This document shows positions 1-8,486 of a DNA stretch of 31,074 nucleotides, one piece after another. The notes beneath the pieces were generated by a model. That model saw only the letters and a list, made by a program, of their open reading frames with translations, did no database searches and was not told where the DNA came from. How positions within the stretch are numbered: position 1 is the stretch's first letter; each line of letters starts with the position of its first letter. Position numbers and translations under genes: made by a program. Source of the DNA: Vicinamibacteria bacterium (GTDB taxonomy: Bacteria; Acidobacteriota; Vicinamibacteria; Fen-336; JAGNNV01); assembly GCA_016650185.1 (NCBI GenBank), contig JAENWE010000048.1, positions 1 to 31,074 of the forward strand, written 5' to 3'.

Positions 1-1
1 A

Positions 2-2017
2 ACCCGCCACGGGATTCGCGACAACGGCGGCTTCTTCCTGGACGCCTCGGCAACCACGATGGCCGAAGTGCTGAATAGCGCCGGGTACGCCACCGGCGCC
101 TTCGTCGGCGCCTGGGTCCTCGAGTCCCGCTGGGGCCTGGCCCAGGGTTTCGACAAATACTCCGACCAGTTCGACCTTTCCAAATACAAAGTCATCTCCC
201 TTGGTACGGTCCAGAAGAAGGGCGAGGAAGTCGTGAACGACGCGGTCTCATGGCTGGACACGGTGAAGGACCGGAGATTCTTCGGGTGGGTTCATCTTTA
301 CGACGCCCACACGCCCTACGAACCGCCGGAACCCTTCGCCTCGCAGTTTCCAAATCAGCCCTACCTGGGCGAGATCGCCTACGCCGACGCTCAAATGGGG
401 CGGCTCCTCGATTGGCTGAAGACGAACGGCCTGGACAAGAACACCGTCGTGATCGTGACCGCCGACCACGGCGAGAGCCTGGGCGACCATGGCGAGGCCA
501 CCCACGCGTATTTCGTTTACGACTCCACCATGCACGTGCCTCTGGTAATCAAGACGCCGTGGAACGACACCGGACGAAACGCTTCGATGGTGTCGTCCGC
601 CGATATCTTCCCGACCGTGCTCGACCTCCTCGGGCTGCCCTCGGCGAAAGAGCCGCTGGACGGGACGTCGCTGGCCTTGGGCATCGTCGACCCGGCGGCG
701 AACGTGGGCGGAACCGCCTATTCCGAGACCTACTTCCCGCGTTACCACTTCGGCTGGCAGCACCTGCGGTCGCTGCGGACCAGTGACTACACCTACGTCG
801 ACGCTCCCGAGCCCGAGCTCTATGACCGCTGGGCCGATCCGGGCGAAACCTCAAACATCTACAAAGCGTTTTCGGCCCGAGCCGAGGACCTCCGACTCCA
901 GATCGAAGCGCTGGCCAAGGCCGACCAGGGCAAGGTCCCCGAACGGCAAAGTCTCGATCCCGATACCTTGCAACGCCTCGCCGCTCTCGGCTACGTGGGC
1001 AATGTCATCGACGTGAACCCGGACGCGGTTCTTCCCGACCCCAAGCTCAAGCTTCCTCTTTTCCAGAAGATGAATCGCGCCAAGGATCTGGCCCAGGACG
1101 AGGACCACGCGGGAGCGGTCGCGCTGCTTCAGAGCGTGGTGGCCGAGGACCCGAACATCATGGACGCGCATCTCACCCTCGGCAACTGGCTGGTGCGACT
1201 GAAACGCGGGGAGGAAGCGATCGAGTCCTTCCGCCACGCCCTGGCCTTGAAGCCGGATGACGACATCGCCCTCGGCAATCTGGCCCGCCTCTACCTCTCG
1301 CGCGGGCGCAAGAGCGACGCTGAGGATGCGCTCCGCGTTTTCGAAACGGCGCTCTCGCGCAATCCGAAAAACCCCCAGGCCTGGTTTCAGCTCGCGGTTC
1401 TGTCGATGGATATGGGCGACGCGGACCGGGCGAAACACTCGTTCGTGCGCGCAGCGGAGGAGAACCCGAAAATGGGCGCGGCCTGGATCGGCCAGGGAGC
1501 GCTCGCCTTCGCGGCCTCACGCCTGGCCGAGGCGGAGCAGATGATCGGGAAAGGCCTTGAGCTCGAGCCCGAAGTCCGCGGCGGCCGCTACAACCTCGCC
1601 CGGGTGTTGGAGGCGCGCGGGCGATTCGACGAAGCGGAGTCTTTGTATCGAGCCGAACTGTCGACCTTCACCGATCACGGCAAGGCTCGCTTCAACCTGG
1701 CCCAGCTCGAACGTCAGCGCGGCAACCTGGTTGGTTTCATGAATGAGTTGCGAGTCTCAACCGAGAAGGCGCCAGACTTCGGGCCGTCTTTCTTCTTCCT
1801 CGCCCGCGCGGAGCTGAACGCCGGACGCCTCGAGGTGGCCCGCGATCTGGCCGAACGCGGCCTCAAAGTCGACAACACTTCAGAGGTGGCGCCGCTTGGT
1901 CACTACGTCCTGGCCGACATCCTCTCGCGGCAGAACAAGCCCAAGGAGGCAGCGGCCGAAGCGGCGAAGGGCAAGGAGCTCGAGTCCCGAGCCAGGCGCT
2001 CCCTCGACATCGGTTAG
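2..2017 (+). CDS. Sulfatase-like hydrolase fused to TPR repeats (5' end missing)
   Basis: The reading frame is open from the window edge, so the N-terminus, including the usual catalytic Cys/Ser that becomes formylglycine, lies outside; the first internal ATG (59) is not the start. The visible 671 residues begin with sulfatase-type sequence (HGIRDNGGFFLDASATTMAE), followed by the metal-binding motif TADHGESLGDHGE about 145-160 residues in and the usual sulfatase tail ending near residue 340. The rest is a chain of tetratricopeptide repeats (about five or six, e.g. 'AHLTLGNWLVRLKRGEEAIE'). Sulfatase-TPR fusions are a recurring type in Acidobacteriota-like genomes. Likely role is hydrolysis or transfer of a sulfate or phospho-ester on an extracytoplasmic substrate, with the TPRs mediating protein contacts. 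The substrate cannot be deduced. The domain call is secure; whether it is a true sulfatase or a phosphotransferase is open. Confidence 0.9.
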   Translation, partial: TRHGIRDNGGFFLDASATTMAEVLNSAGYATGAFVGAWVLESRWGLAQGFDKYSDQFDLSKYKVISLGTVQKKGEEVVNDAVSWLDTVKDRRFFGWVHLYDAHTPYEPPEPFASQFPNQPYLGEIAYADAQMGRLLDWLKTNGLDKNTVVIVTADHGESLGDHGEATHAYFVYDSTMHVPLVIKTPWNDTGRNASMVSSADIFPTVLDLLGLPSAKEPLDGTSLALGIVDPAANVGGTAYSETYFPRYHFGWQHLRSLRTSDYTYVDAPEPELYDRWADPGETSNIYKAFSARAEDLRLQIEALAKADQGKVPERQSLDPDTLQRLAALGYVGNVIDVNPDAVLPDPKLKLPLFQKMNRAKDLAQDEDHAGAVALLQSVVAEDPNIMDAHLTLGNWLVRLKRGEEAIESFRHALALKPDDDIALGNLARLYLSRGRKSDAEDALRVFETALSRNPKNPQAWFQLAVLSMDMGDADRAKHSFVRAAEENPKMGAAWIGQGALAFAASRLAEAEQMIGKGLELEPEVRGGRYNLARVLEARGRFDEAESLYRAELSTFTDHGKARFNLAQLERQRGNLVGFMNELRVSTEKAPDFGPSFFFLARAELNAGRLEVARDLAERGLKVDNTSEVAPLGHYVLADILSRQNKPKEAAAEAAKGKELESRARRSLDIG

Positions 2018-2076
2018 CCTTTCGCGACTTTCCGGCCTAGCTCGCCAGAGATTCCCCGTCGACCCAGGAGGCCCGC

Positions 2077-2481
2077 ATGACTTCGCCCCCGTCCACCCTA
2101 CCCACCGCGCCGGGAACACGGATCATTCCCTCAGCAGACCTCATCGCATCGTTCGAAGAAGGCCGATCGTTCATCGAGACGCCGGAGTACCGAATCGGCA
2201 CCGCGCGTCGCGAGGGCCCGGGCGAGGTCGAGGTGCACGTCGTCGATACCGACATCTTCTACGTCGTAGGGGGGACCGCCATTCTGGTGATGGGCGGAGA
2301 GATGATGGAACCTCGGTCCGTCGGGCCCAACGAAACCCGGGGCTCGCGGATCGAAGGCGGCGAGACCCGGACCGTTGGCAACGGGGACGTGATCGTCATC
2401 CCTCGCAGCGTGCCTCACTGGTTCAAGGAGGTCACGACGGCGCCCTTCGTTTATCTGGTGATCAAGGCCACCGCGCAGTAG
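2077..2481 (+). CDS. Small cupin-domain protein
   Basis: 134 residues, essentially one cupin (RmlC-like jelly-roll) domain. The second cupin motif is recognisable as GDVIVIPRSVPHWFKE near residues 108-123, with one candidate metal-binding His. The first motif region (VHVVDTDIFYVVGGTAIL) lacks the usual paired histidines, so metal binding may be weak or absent. The start is supported by a strong AGGAGG at 2066-2071, five nucleotides before the ATG. It lies 59 nt after the sulfatase-TPR stop on the same strand and may be co-transcribed. No signal peptide is visible, so it is probably cytoplasmic. Function is not predictable from the fold; cupins of this size include isomerases, dioxygenases and small-molecule binding proteins. 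Confidence 0.85.
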   Translation: MTSPPSTLPTAPGTRIIPSADLIASFEEGRSFIETPEYRIGTARREGPGEVEVHVVDTDIFYVVGGTAILVMGGEMMEPRSVGPNETRGSRIEGGETRTVGNGDVIVIPRSVPHWFKEVTTAPFVYLVIKATAQ

Positions 2482-2514
2482 AGCCCGATGGCGCCGCCGC
2501 CGAGCCTCGGCCGT

Positions 2515-3036
2515 TCACCTTGCCTGACGCCTACCCATCCGGATCTGAAGGCCGGCGCCCCAGGTGAACAGGACGTTGGCGCCCGAGTCCTTGCGCTCGA
2601 GCCGCTTCGACACGCCCATCGTGAAACGCATGAAGGATATGGACAGGCCGCCCTCGACGCCGAGGTAGGTGGCATGGGGCGACGCGCTACGCGGCCGGTC
2701 CCAGGTGCGCGTGGTCACGGCCTTTACATCCGCATAGACGCGGAGTGGCTTTCCCTCGGTGAGAATCAGGATGGAACGCCCCAAGCCCAGCGAGGCTCCG
2801 CCCATCCCCACCGCGGCCTCGACCACGGGCCCGGATCCGAGGGCGAACCCCTCACCCGCCTCGCTCGGTATGTCATGGCCGAAGGAAATACCGAGGTGGG
2901 CGGCCGCGCGCTCGGACGTTCCAAAGGACAGACCCCAGTAAGGGAACCTGCCGGCCCGCGCCGCCGAAGGCAGGCCGGTCAACAAGACAGCCAGAATCAT
3001 GCACCGAATGGACTGGGAGCTTCGCCTTTGGGTCAT
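2515..3036 (-). CDS. Small secreted protein of unknown function
   Basis: 173 residues. The N-terminus looks like a Sec signal peptide: basic start, hydrophobic MILAVLLTGL core and a likely cleavage site after SAARA near residue 28. The mature part is rich in Gly and alternating hydrophobic residues (LGISFGHDIPSEAG, GMGGASLGLGRSILIL, YLGVEGGLSISFMRFTMGV), which suggests beta strands and possibly a small outer-membrane barrel; this is inference from composition. No family was recognised. It is convergent with the cupin gene and lies 62 nt downstream of the S9 peptidase gene on the same strand, so it may be the last gene of that unit. No good Shine-Dalgarno precedes the ATG; an ATG at codon 13 (3000) is an alternative but would shorten the basic n-region. 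Confidence 0.7.
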   Translation of the reverse strand: MTQRRSSQSIRCMILAVLLTGLPSAARAGRFPYWGLSFGTSERAAAHLGISFGHDIPSEAGEGFALGSGPVVEAAVGMGGASLGLGRSILILTEGKPLRVYADVKAVTTRTWDRPRSASPHATYLGVEGGLSISFMRFTMGVSKRLERKDSGANVLFTWGAGLQIRMGRRQAR

Positions 3037-3098
3037 GCTGCGGGTAACGCCGCATCCAAGCCGAAGGTTCCAAAGTCGCCCCGGTCGCTGTGAAGGCC

Positions 3099-5144
3099 CT
3101 ACGGCAATGCCGGAACCGCCTCCTTGCTCGCCTTCGTTCGATACTTCTCGAACCAGGCCTGAAGGTACAACTGCTGCGCAATCTGATGAGTGGGCCGCCG
3201 CCAGCCGTGAAACTCCTCGGGCATGCGAACGAGGAGCGTATCCGACTTGCGCAGCATCTTGAGCGCGCGGTAGAACTCCTCGCTCTGGGGAATGGGCGTG
3301 CGCAAGTCCGCTTCGCCGGTCATGACCAGGGTCGGCGTGGTCACGTTACCGACGTAGGTGAGGGGCGAGAGCCGGGCGTACTCCATCGGATCCTCCCAGG
3401 GGTATTTCTTGAACTGGTCGTACCAGTTGGCTCCGTCGGTGTTGCCGACGAACGAGTGCCAGTTGATGACCGGCCGCATCGACCCCGCCGCGCGGAAACG
3501 GTTGGTATGGCCCACGATCCAAGCGGTCAGAACTCCGCCTCCCGACCCTCCGCAGACGAAGAGATTGTCCTTGTCCACGAAGCCCTTGGCCAGGGCGGCG
3601 TCGACCCCGGCCATCAGATCGTCATAGTCCTTGCCCGGGTACGCATTCTGAATTCCGAGAACGAAATCCTGGCCGTAGCCGGTGGAGCCGCGAGGATTCA
3701 TCCACAGCACCGCGTAGCCGTTCGCGGCGAAATTCTGGAACGCCCAGTTCCAGGCGACGCTGTACATGCTCCACGGCCCCCCGTGGATCCACAGCAGCAG
3801 CGGATACTTCTTCGCGGGATCGAAATTCGCCGGCTTCATCAGCCAGCCCTGGACCTTCAGGCCATCCGCCGAGGTCGCCCAGATCTCCTCCGAGTCTGCG
3901 AGTCTCACGCCTTCCAGCACGTCCTTGTTGACATCGACGAGAACACGCAGATCGTTCGGCCGCAGCAGGGTGAACGAAACCAGGACCCCCGGCTCCTTCG
4001 CCGAGGTTCGGACCGCGGCATTCAGACCGCTTCGCGCCATGGCGAGCCCATTGAGAACGTGAGCGCCGCTGGTGATCTTCTGCGGTGCGGCTCCGGGCAG
4101 CTTCGTGGACACAAAGTAGATGTTCTTCTCCCCGTGCTCCTCCATCGAGTAGTAGACGCCGTCGCTGCCCCAAGTCACATCGCGAGGCGAACTCGGAAGA
4201 CCGCCGGCCAGGACCCGCTTGCCCTCGCCGTCGCTCGCCATGAGATACAGAGTTTCGATATCGCTCGTGTAGCCCTTCTCGTCGTATCCCACATAGGCGA
4301 TCCACTTCCCGTCCGGCGACGCTTCGGGCGAGGAGTCGGCGCCCTTCCGATCGGTGAGTGCCTTGAGCTCCAGCGAATCGAGAGTGATCGCGTAGATCTC
4401 CGAATCGCCCTTCAGATACTCGGCGTCAGGCTTGCGGATGCCGGAGACGTAGAGCGTCTTGCTGTCCGGCGAGAACGAGGGAGAGTTGTGGTTGTAGTCG
4501 CCGGAGGTGATCTGACGCGATGTCCCGCCGGTGCGGGCATCGACCAGGAACACGTGAGTGAAGCCCTTAAGGGTCGGACCCGTGCCGTCGGCGCCCCACA
4601 CCGTGCGATCCACCACAACCGCGCCCTTCGCGAGCTCGGCGCCCTTCGGCGTCTTAGGAAGCTTGATGGGCAGAGGTGAGGCCTCGTCGGGCACGCGGAC
4701 GGTAAACGCGATCTTCGCGCCGTCCGGGGACCACACTGGCGCGGACGGGTCGGAGTCGAGACGCGTGATCTGGGCCATCTCGCGGGTGTCGAGCCACATC
4801 ACGTGAATCTGAGTGGACCCCGAACGGTTCGAGAGAAAGGCGATCTTCCGGCCGTCCGGTGAGAACGCGGCCGCGGAGTCGCGGAATGTCCCCTCGGTCA
4901 ATTGGCGCAGTCGTTCGCCGCGTGCGTCGATGATCCATAAGGAGGAGGCGTTCTGATCCTTCCTGGCATCGACGAAGCCTCGGGTGAAGACGATCTGCGA
5001 CCCGTCCGGGGCGATCACCGGGTTCGCGATCGACTCCATCTGAAAGAAAGTTTCCTTGTCGATGAGTCTCGCTGGCGGCTGAGCCTGAGCGGAAGCCGCG
5101 AGGCACAAAGCGACGACGATGCCGGCTTGAAATCGGTTCACCAT
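3099..5144 (-). CDS. Secreted S9 family serine peptidase (prolyl oligopeptidase / acylaminoacyl-peptidase type)
   Basis: 681 residues from the ATG at 5144. This start has GAGGAG six nucleotides upstream and places a signal peptide (MVNRFQAGIVVALCLAASAQAQ) at the N-terminus; the frame continues upstream but without such a signal. Residues about 30-400 form a beta-propeller with repeated WD40/TolB-like units (SPDGRKIAFLS, SPDGKWIAYVG, SPDSKTLYVSG). The C-terminal alpha/beta-hydrolase domain shows nucleophile Ser534 in GGSGGG, an Asp in GEADLRTP near residue 615 and His646 in EFHGWRR, giving a complete catalytic triad. The expected role is periplasmic or extracellular peptide degradation, the propeller limiting access to short peptides. 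The family call is secure; the exact subfamily (S9C is the best fit) is not. Confidence 0.93.
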   Translation of the reverse strand: MVNRFQAGIVVALCLAASAQAQPPARLIDKETFFQMESIANPVIAPDGSQIVFTRGFVDARKDQNASSLWIIDARGERLRQLTEGTFRDSAAAFSPDGRKIAFLSNRSGSTQIHVMWLDTREMAQITRLDSDPSAPVWSPDGAKIAFTVRVPDEASPLPIKLPKTPKGAELAKGAVVVDRTVWGADGTGPTLKGFTHVFLVDARTGGTSRQITSGDYNHNSPSFSPDSKTLYVSGIRKPDAEYLKGDSEIYAITLDSLELKALTDRKGADSSPEASPDGKWIAYVGYDEKGYTSDIETLYLMASDGEGKRVLAGGLPSSPRDVTWGSDGVYYSMEEHGEKNIYFVSTKLPGAAPQKITSGAHVLNGLAMARSGLNAAVRTSAKEPGVLVSFTLLRPNDLRVLVDVNKDVLEGVRLADSEEIWATSADGLKVQGWLMKPANFDPAKKYPLLLWIHGGPWSMYSVAWNWAFQNFAANGYAVLWMNPRGSTGYGQDFVLGIQNAYPGKDYDDLMAGVDAALAKGFVDKDNLFVCGGSGGGVLTAWIVGHTNRFRAAGSMRPVINWHSFVGNTDGANWYDQFKKYPWEDPMEYARLSPLTYVGNVTTPTLVMTGEADLRTPIPQSEEFYRALKMLRKSDTLLVRMPEEFHGWRRPTHQIAQQLYLQAWFEKYRTKASKEAVPALP

Positions 5145-5235
5145 TTGGATCTCCTCAAGAAAGTGGTCCCAGCCGACATTCTCCGCGCCCCCGGGCCCCC
5201 GGCGCAACCGCACTTCGGGGGCTCCTTTTGGGGGG

Positions 5236-6867
5236 CTACCCCAGCCCGGCCGACGTCCTCGCTTCCACGGCCCGGAGAAGGGCGACGGCGATCAGGCTGG
5301 TGAGGGCCACCGAGGCGAGCGCGAGAGTCAAGGCATACCCCTCCACCATCCGGTCTGGGCCGGGAAGGGCGAAGGGCAGCAGCAATCCGTGATTCAGCCA
5401 TGCGGCCATCGTGGCCAGAAACAAACTGGTGCTCACGAGAAGGCCTGTCACTCCGGCGACCGCCGACGCCGAATGCCGGCGGCGCCCCTTCCGGAGAAAC
5501 CGGTCCGCCAGCCCGGCGGCGGTCAGGGATCCTAGTGTGGCCAGTGCGGCCAGGATCATGATCCGGGAAAAGAAGCGGACCAGGAGGTCGTCATAGTTGA
5601 TGGCGGAGAACGAGAGAGGAGGCAAGAGCGAGCGCACCGGTCCGAGAAAAGTCAGAATCGCCACCCAGAACCCAGCGATCGGACCGATGGCGCCGGGGCG
5701 CGCCAGAAACACGCTGAAACCGACCCCGAGGAGCGTGGCTGCGGTGAGAAAGAGCGCCGTCGGGGTTCGAGCCGATCTCGCGGCGTTCTGATAGTCGCGT
5801 CTCATCTGCGTCCAATCCGAATCGCTCTGTTTTTCAGCGGTTGGCCCGAACCGTGCGCGCGCCGCGTGTCCGAACGCCCCCTCTTGAACAGCGGAAGCCC
5901 TCTGAACGAGTTGCAGCTTGGCGTCGTCCGCGGCCAGGACCGAGACAAGCACATGCCCCGAACTCCCGGCAGGCAGGGTGAGGCCCAGCAGCGCGGCGAT
6001 CGTGGGTGCGATGTCCGCCTGGTCCGCGACCGCAGAGGTGGAGGGAGTGATGCCCACCCCCACCATGACGATCGGAATGGCGAGAACTGCGGGCTCCTCG
6101 CCGCCGTGGCCGCCCGCGTCGCGGTGCCCGTGATCGGCGGTCACCACCAGGGTCTCTTTCGAAAGGTCGAGCCGCCCCACCAGATCGGCCAGATACGCAT
6201 CGGCTCTCGCCACCTCAGCTGCGTACTCCGGCGACGCGCCGCCGTATTCGTGGGCTGCGAAGTCGGTCGAAATGATGTCGGCGATGCGGAGAACCGCCGG
6301 CTGCTCCAGGATGAATCCGAGACCCTTCTCCTGCGCGGCGCGGACCCCAGGGACCTGCCGGACAAAGGCGCCCGGACCCTCCTTCGCCTCACCGGGCTGA
6401 TACACACCGCAACGAGCGATGTCATCGGCGAACAGACCCGGCCAGATCTTCGAACCGGCGACCCGGCACGTCCCACCCATCGCTCCCACCCGTCGAAAGA
6501 GATTATCGATCGCGAGCATTCTCCTCTGTCGATTTGTGGTGACTCCGTGGATGTCGGGAGGCGCGCCCACCACAAGGGTGGCGCGGCCGGGTCTCGAAAA
6601 AGAGGGCGTGCCCACATGACCCTCGATGTCGGCGCCGCGAGCCCTGAGGGAGTTCAGGGTCGCCATTCGCCGCGAGGCGTCCAGCCGGAGGCCGTCCACG
6701 AGAAGCACGGTCACGCCGGAACTGATCGGGGGCCCGGTGGAGGCCGCGGACGGGTTGAAGACGAAGCCCGGGTCGAAGTTCAAAACCCACGCCCACATCC
6801 GCGCGGCCATGCCCAACGATGCCAGCAGACATAGGACCAGCCCCACCACCACGCCGGTTTGCTTCAT
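5236..6867 (-). CDS. Membrane alkaline-phosphatase-superfamily protein resembling GPI phosphoethanolamine transferases
   Basis: 543 residues. The ATG at 6867 overlaps the upstream TGA (ATGA), so it is translationally coupled to the SGNH gene; longer in-frame starts lie inside that gene. There is one N-terminal membrane segment (residues 5-20), then an AlkP-superfamily catalytic domain: metal ligand D58 in LLVDGLR, probable nucleophile S91 in PSFSRPGRATLVVG, D202/H206, D245/H246 in VTADHGH and H254. Five more membrane segments follow (about 371-388, 395-415, 436-456, 468-490, 510-531). The SRPG nucleophile loop, the ADHG(x)nGGHG motif and the multi-TM C-terminus recall eukaryotic PIG-N-type ethanolamine phosphate transferases rather than sulfatases; this comparison is from memory. 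Likely role is transfer or hydrolysis of a phospho-group at the outer face of the inner membrane. Substrate unknown. Confidence 0.85.
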   Translation of the reverse strand: MKQTGVVVGLVLCLLASLGMAARMWAWVLNFDPGFVFNPSAASTGPPISSGVTVLLVDGLRLDASRRMATLNSLRARGADIEGHVGTPSFSRPGRATLVVGAPPDIHGVTTNRQRRMLAIDNLFRRVGAMGGTCRVAGSKIWPGLFADDIARCGVYQPGEAKEGPGAFVRQVPGVRAAQEKGLGFILEQPAVLRIADIISTDFAAHEYGGASPEYAAEVARADAYLADLVGRLDLSKETLVVTADHGHRDAGGHGGEEPAVLAIPIVMVGVGITPSTSAVADQADIAPTIAALLGLTLPAGSSGHVLVSVLAADDAKLQLVQRASAVQEGAFGHAARARFGPTAEKQSDSDWTQMRRDYQNAARSARTPTALFLTAATLLGVGFSVFLARPGAIGPIAGFWVAILTFLGPVRSLLPPLSFSAINYDDLLVRFFSRIMILAALATLGSLTAAGLADRFLRKGRRRHSASAVAGVTGLLVSTSLFLATMAAWLNHGLLLPFALPGPDRMVEGYALTLALASVALTSLIAVALLRAVEARTSAGLG

Positions 6868-8081
6868 GTGGGCAGTCGCTTGCAGGAAAGGAGCGCGCGA
6901 TCGTGCAGGAACGACAAGAGAGCCCTCGCGGCCACCTCGTGCCCCATCGCGTTCCAATGACCGTCGTACGGAAAGTAGGGCTCGCCGGCGATCAGGCTGA
7001 CCGAAGCGCGCAGGGCGGGCGAGAGATCGAGAAAGGCGAAGCCGGTCGAGGCGGCAATCTCCCCAAGGCGTGTCCGCACTCGAGACTCGGCCCAGGCCTC
7101 CCTGGTCAGGCCATAGCGAAGGACGGTCAAGTCGAAGGCGCGGGCACTCACCTCAAAAAGCGCGGGAATGTGTACCAGCGCAGGGGCCGCGCCGCGAGCG
7201 CGGATGGTTGCGCCGAGCGAGCCCAGAATCGCCTCGGTGCGGGACCACGCCGCTTCGATCTCGGGCAGCTGCCCTCGGGTCTTGTAGACCCGAAGCTCGG
7301 CGGGCACCGTTTCCGCTTCGTAGGGTTCAAGCAACCCGATGCCGGCAAGGCGCTGGTGCAGCCGGGGCGCGCCGGTGAAAAGGCGGTCCAGGATCAACGT
7401 TTTGAGAGCCGAGCCCTCGATGTCGCGTCGCACCGTCCCTATCGCGGGACCGGTCCGGGGCGCGCTTCTGGGCAACGGCGTGTTGATCGGCGTAAGGACT
7501 CCGTCCTGAACTTCCACCAGGGGCTTGGGGGAACCTGAATAGCGCGAACGGACGGTGTGGATGATGTCGTTGTAGTAGACCGCGATCGCCACGATATCCG
7601 CGCCCAACGGTTCGCCCTCCCGCGCGTACCAAAGGGCCTCCTGGTCGGTGGAGTAGCCGTGGACGCCGGCGTTGACCACGTCCGCGGGACATCCAGCTTC
7701 TTCGGCGAGTCCTTCCAGCCGGCGGGTAAGGCTCTGGTCCCGCTCCACGCTGTAGGCCTCCACGAACGAGTCCCCCAAAACCAGAATACGGGGACGATCC
7801 TTGGGCTTGGCAACGGATCGCTCCACGTCGCGGAAGCCCAGGGAGTTGATCTCCACCGTGGTCTTGTATTCCCGCCGGTTGTAGGTGACCGCGGCCCCGG
7901 GCTTGTTCCTCCAGCCGAGGACGGGATCAAAAATGGTGTAGGCGGCCTGCTCCCCGGACTTCCCCGGGGGCCGGCTCAACAGGATCATGCGCGCGCCCAG
8001 CTCCAGACCGCCAAAGCCGACGCCGCAACCCAAAATCACCAGGAGCAGGTTCTTGCCCAGGGCGCGAAGCCGCTCCCTCAT
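6864..8081 (-). CDS. Membrane-anchored SGNH/GDSL hydrolase-like protein
   Basis: 405 residues. An N-terminal hydrophobic stretch (NLLLVILGCGVGFGGLELGA, residues 11-30) probably anchors it in the inner membrane with the rest outside. The SGNH blocks are visible: LVLGDSFVEAY with nucleophile Ser105, NAGVHGYSTDQE (Gly block), VYYNDI (Asn block) and YDGHWNAMGH near residue 378 with the Asp-His pair. The family includes esterases, acyltransferases and polysaccharide O-acetyl modifying proteins, so it most likely removes or transfers an acyl group on an envelope glycan or lipid. Its stop codon overlaps the start of the AlkP-like membrane protein by four bases, so the two probably act on the same substrate. 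No convincing Shine-Dalgarno is seen before the ATG. Confidence 0.88.
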   Translation of the reverse strand: MRERLRALGKNLLLVILGCGVGFGGLELGARMILLSRPPGKSGEQAAYTIFDPVLGWRNKPGAAVTYNRREYKTTVEINSLGFRDVERSVAKPKDRPRILVLGDSFVEAYSVERDQSLTRRLEGLAEEAGCPADVVNAGVHGYSTDQEALWYAREGEPLGADIVAIAVYYNDIIHTVRSRYSGSPKPLVEVQDGVLTPINTPLPRSAPRTGPAIGTVRRDIEGSALKTLILDRLFTGAPRLHQRLAGIGLLEPYEAETVPAELRVYKTRGQLPEIEAAWSRTEAILGSLGATIRARGAAPALVHIPALFEVSARAFDLTVLRYGLTREAWAESRVRTRLGEIAASTGFAFLDLSPALRASVSLIAGEPYFPYDGHWNAMGHEVAARALLSFLHDRALLSCKRLPT

Positions 8082-8486
8082 CCGCGATCGGGTTGCGAGG
8101 CGTTGAAGAGGTTCATGATCGACGATTCAGCAAGTTGTGCGCGTGATTGAAACCCATGAACGATCCGTGGCGGTCGGCTGAAACGATGACCGTGGACGGT
8201 CTTGACCGATGAAGTTGGATTCTACCGGGCGCCGACCCTCGAACCCGGACAGGGCAGCGTCGGCGTCAAAATCTCCGGCTTCCGGCGCTCGCATCCTCAA
8301 CAACCGCGTCCGGCAACCTACCCCAGGGCCGAATCCAGAATTCGTTCTAAGTTCACCAACGCCACCTTGCCTCTCCGGGAGCGCCACACGTTCAAGGCCG
8401 GGGCTGATGTGCGGTACAACCTCGAGCGGGAACCCCCCTTGCCTTTTTCGTTCCGTCCATCCGCCGACAGTAACGTCTTCGGCTCC
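8082..8486. other. Divergent intergenic region between the SGNH gene and ksgA
   Basis: 405 bases between two divergent starts, so promoters for both directions should lie here. I see no convincing -35/-10 pair, tRNA or strong terminator. The ksgA frame is open back to 8202, but the translated stretch shows no resemblance to KsgA and has the Pro/Arg-rich composition of non-coding GC-rich DNA. Short hairpins are present (for example GGTC-tt-GACC around 8192-8201), none notable. Confidence 0.5.

Noticed and set aside
3090..4679. 529-residue plus-strand frame antisense to the S9 peptidase
   Set aside because: Shadow frame; the minus strand has complete propeller and catalytic triad motifs and a signal peptide.
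5190..5225. GC-rich hairpin between the AlkP-like and S9 genes
   Set aside because: Short stem with a long loop and no following T-tract in the transcribed direction; not enough to call a terminator.
8240..8270. tRNA T-arm-like GGTTCGAG on the minus strand
   Set aside because: The flanking bases do not form a five-pair stem and no anticodon arm or acceptor stem can be drawn.
8202..8486. 95-codon N-terminal extension of ksgA
   Set aside because: No similarity to KsgA or any domain, and the canonical N-terminus begins at the ATG at 8487.
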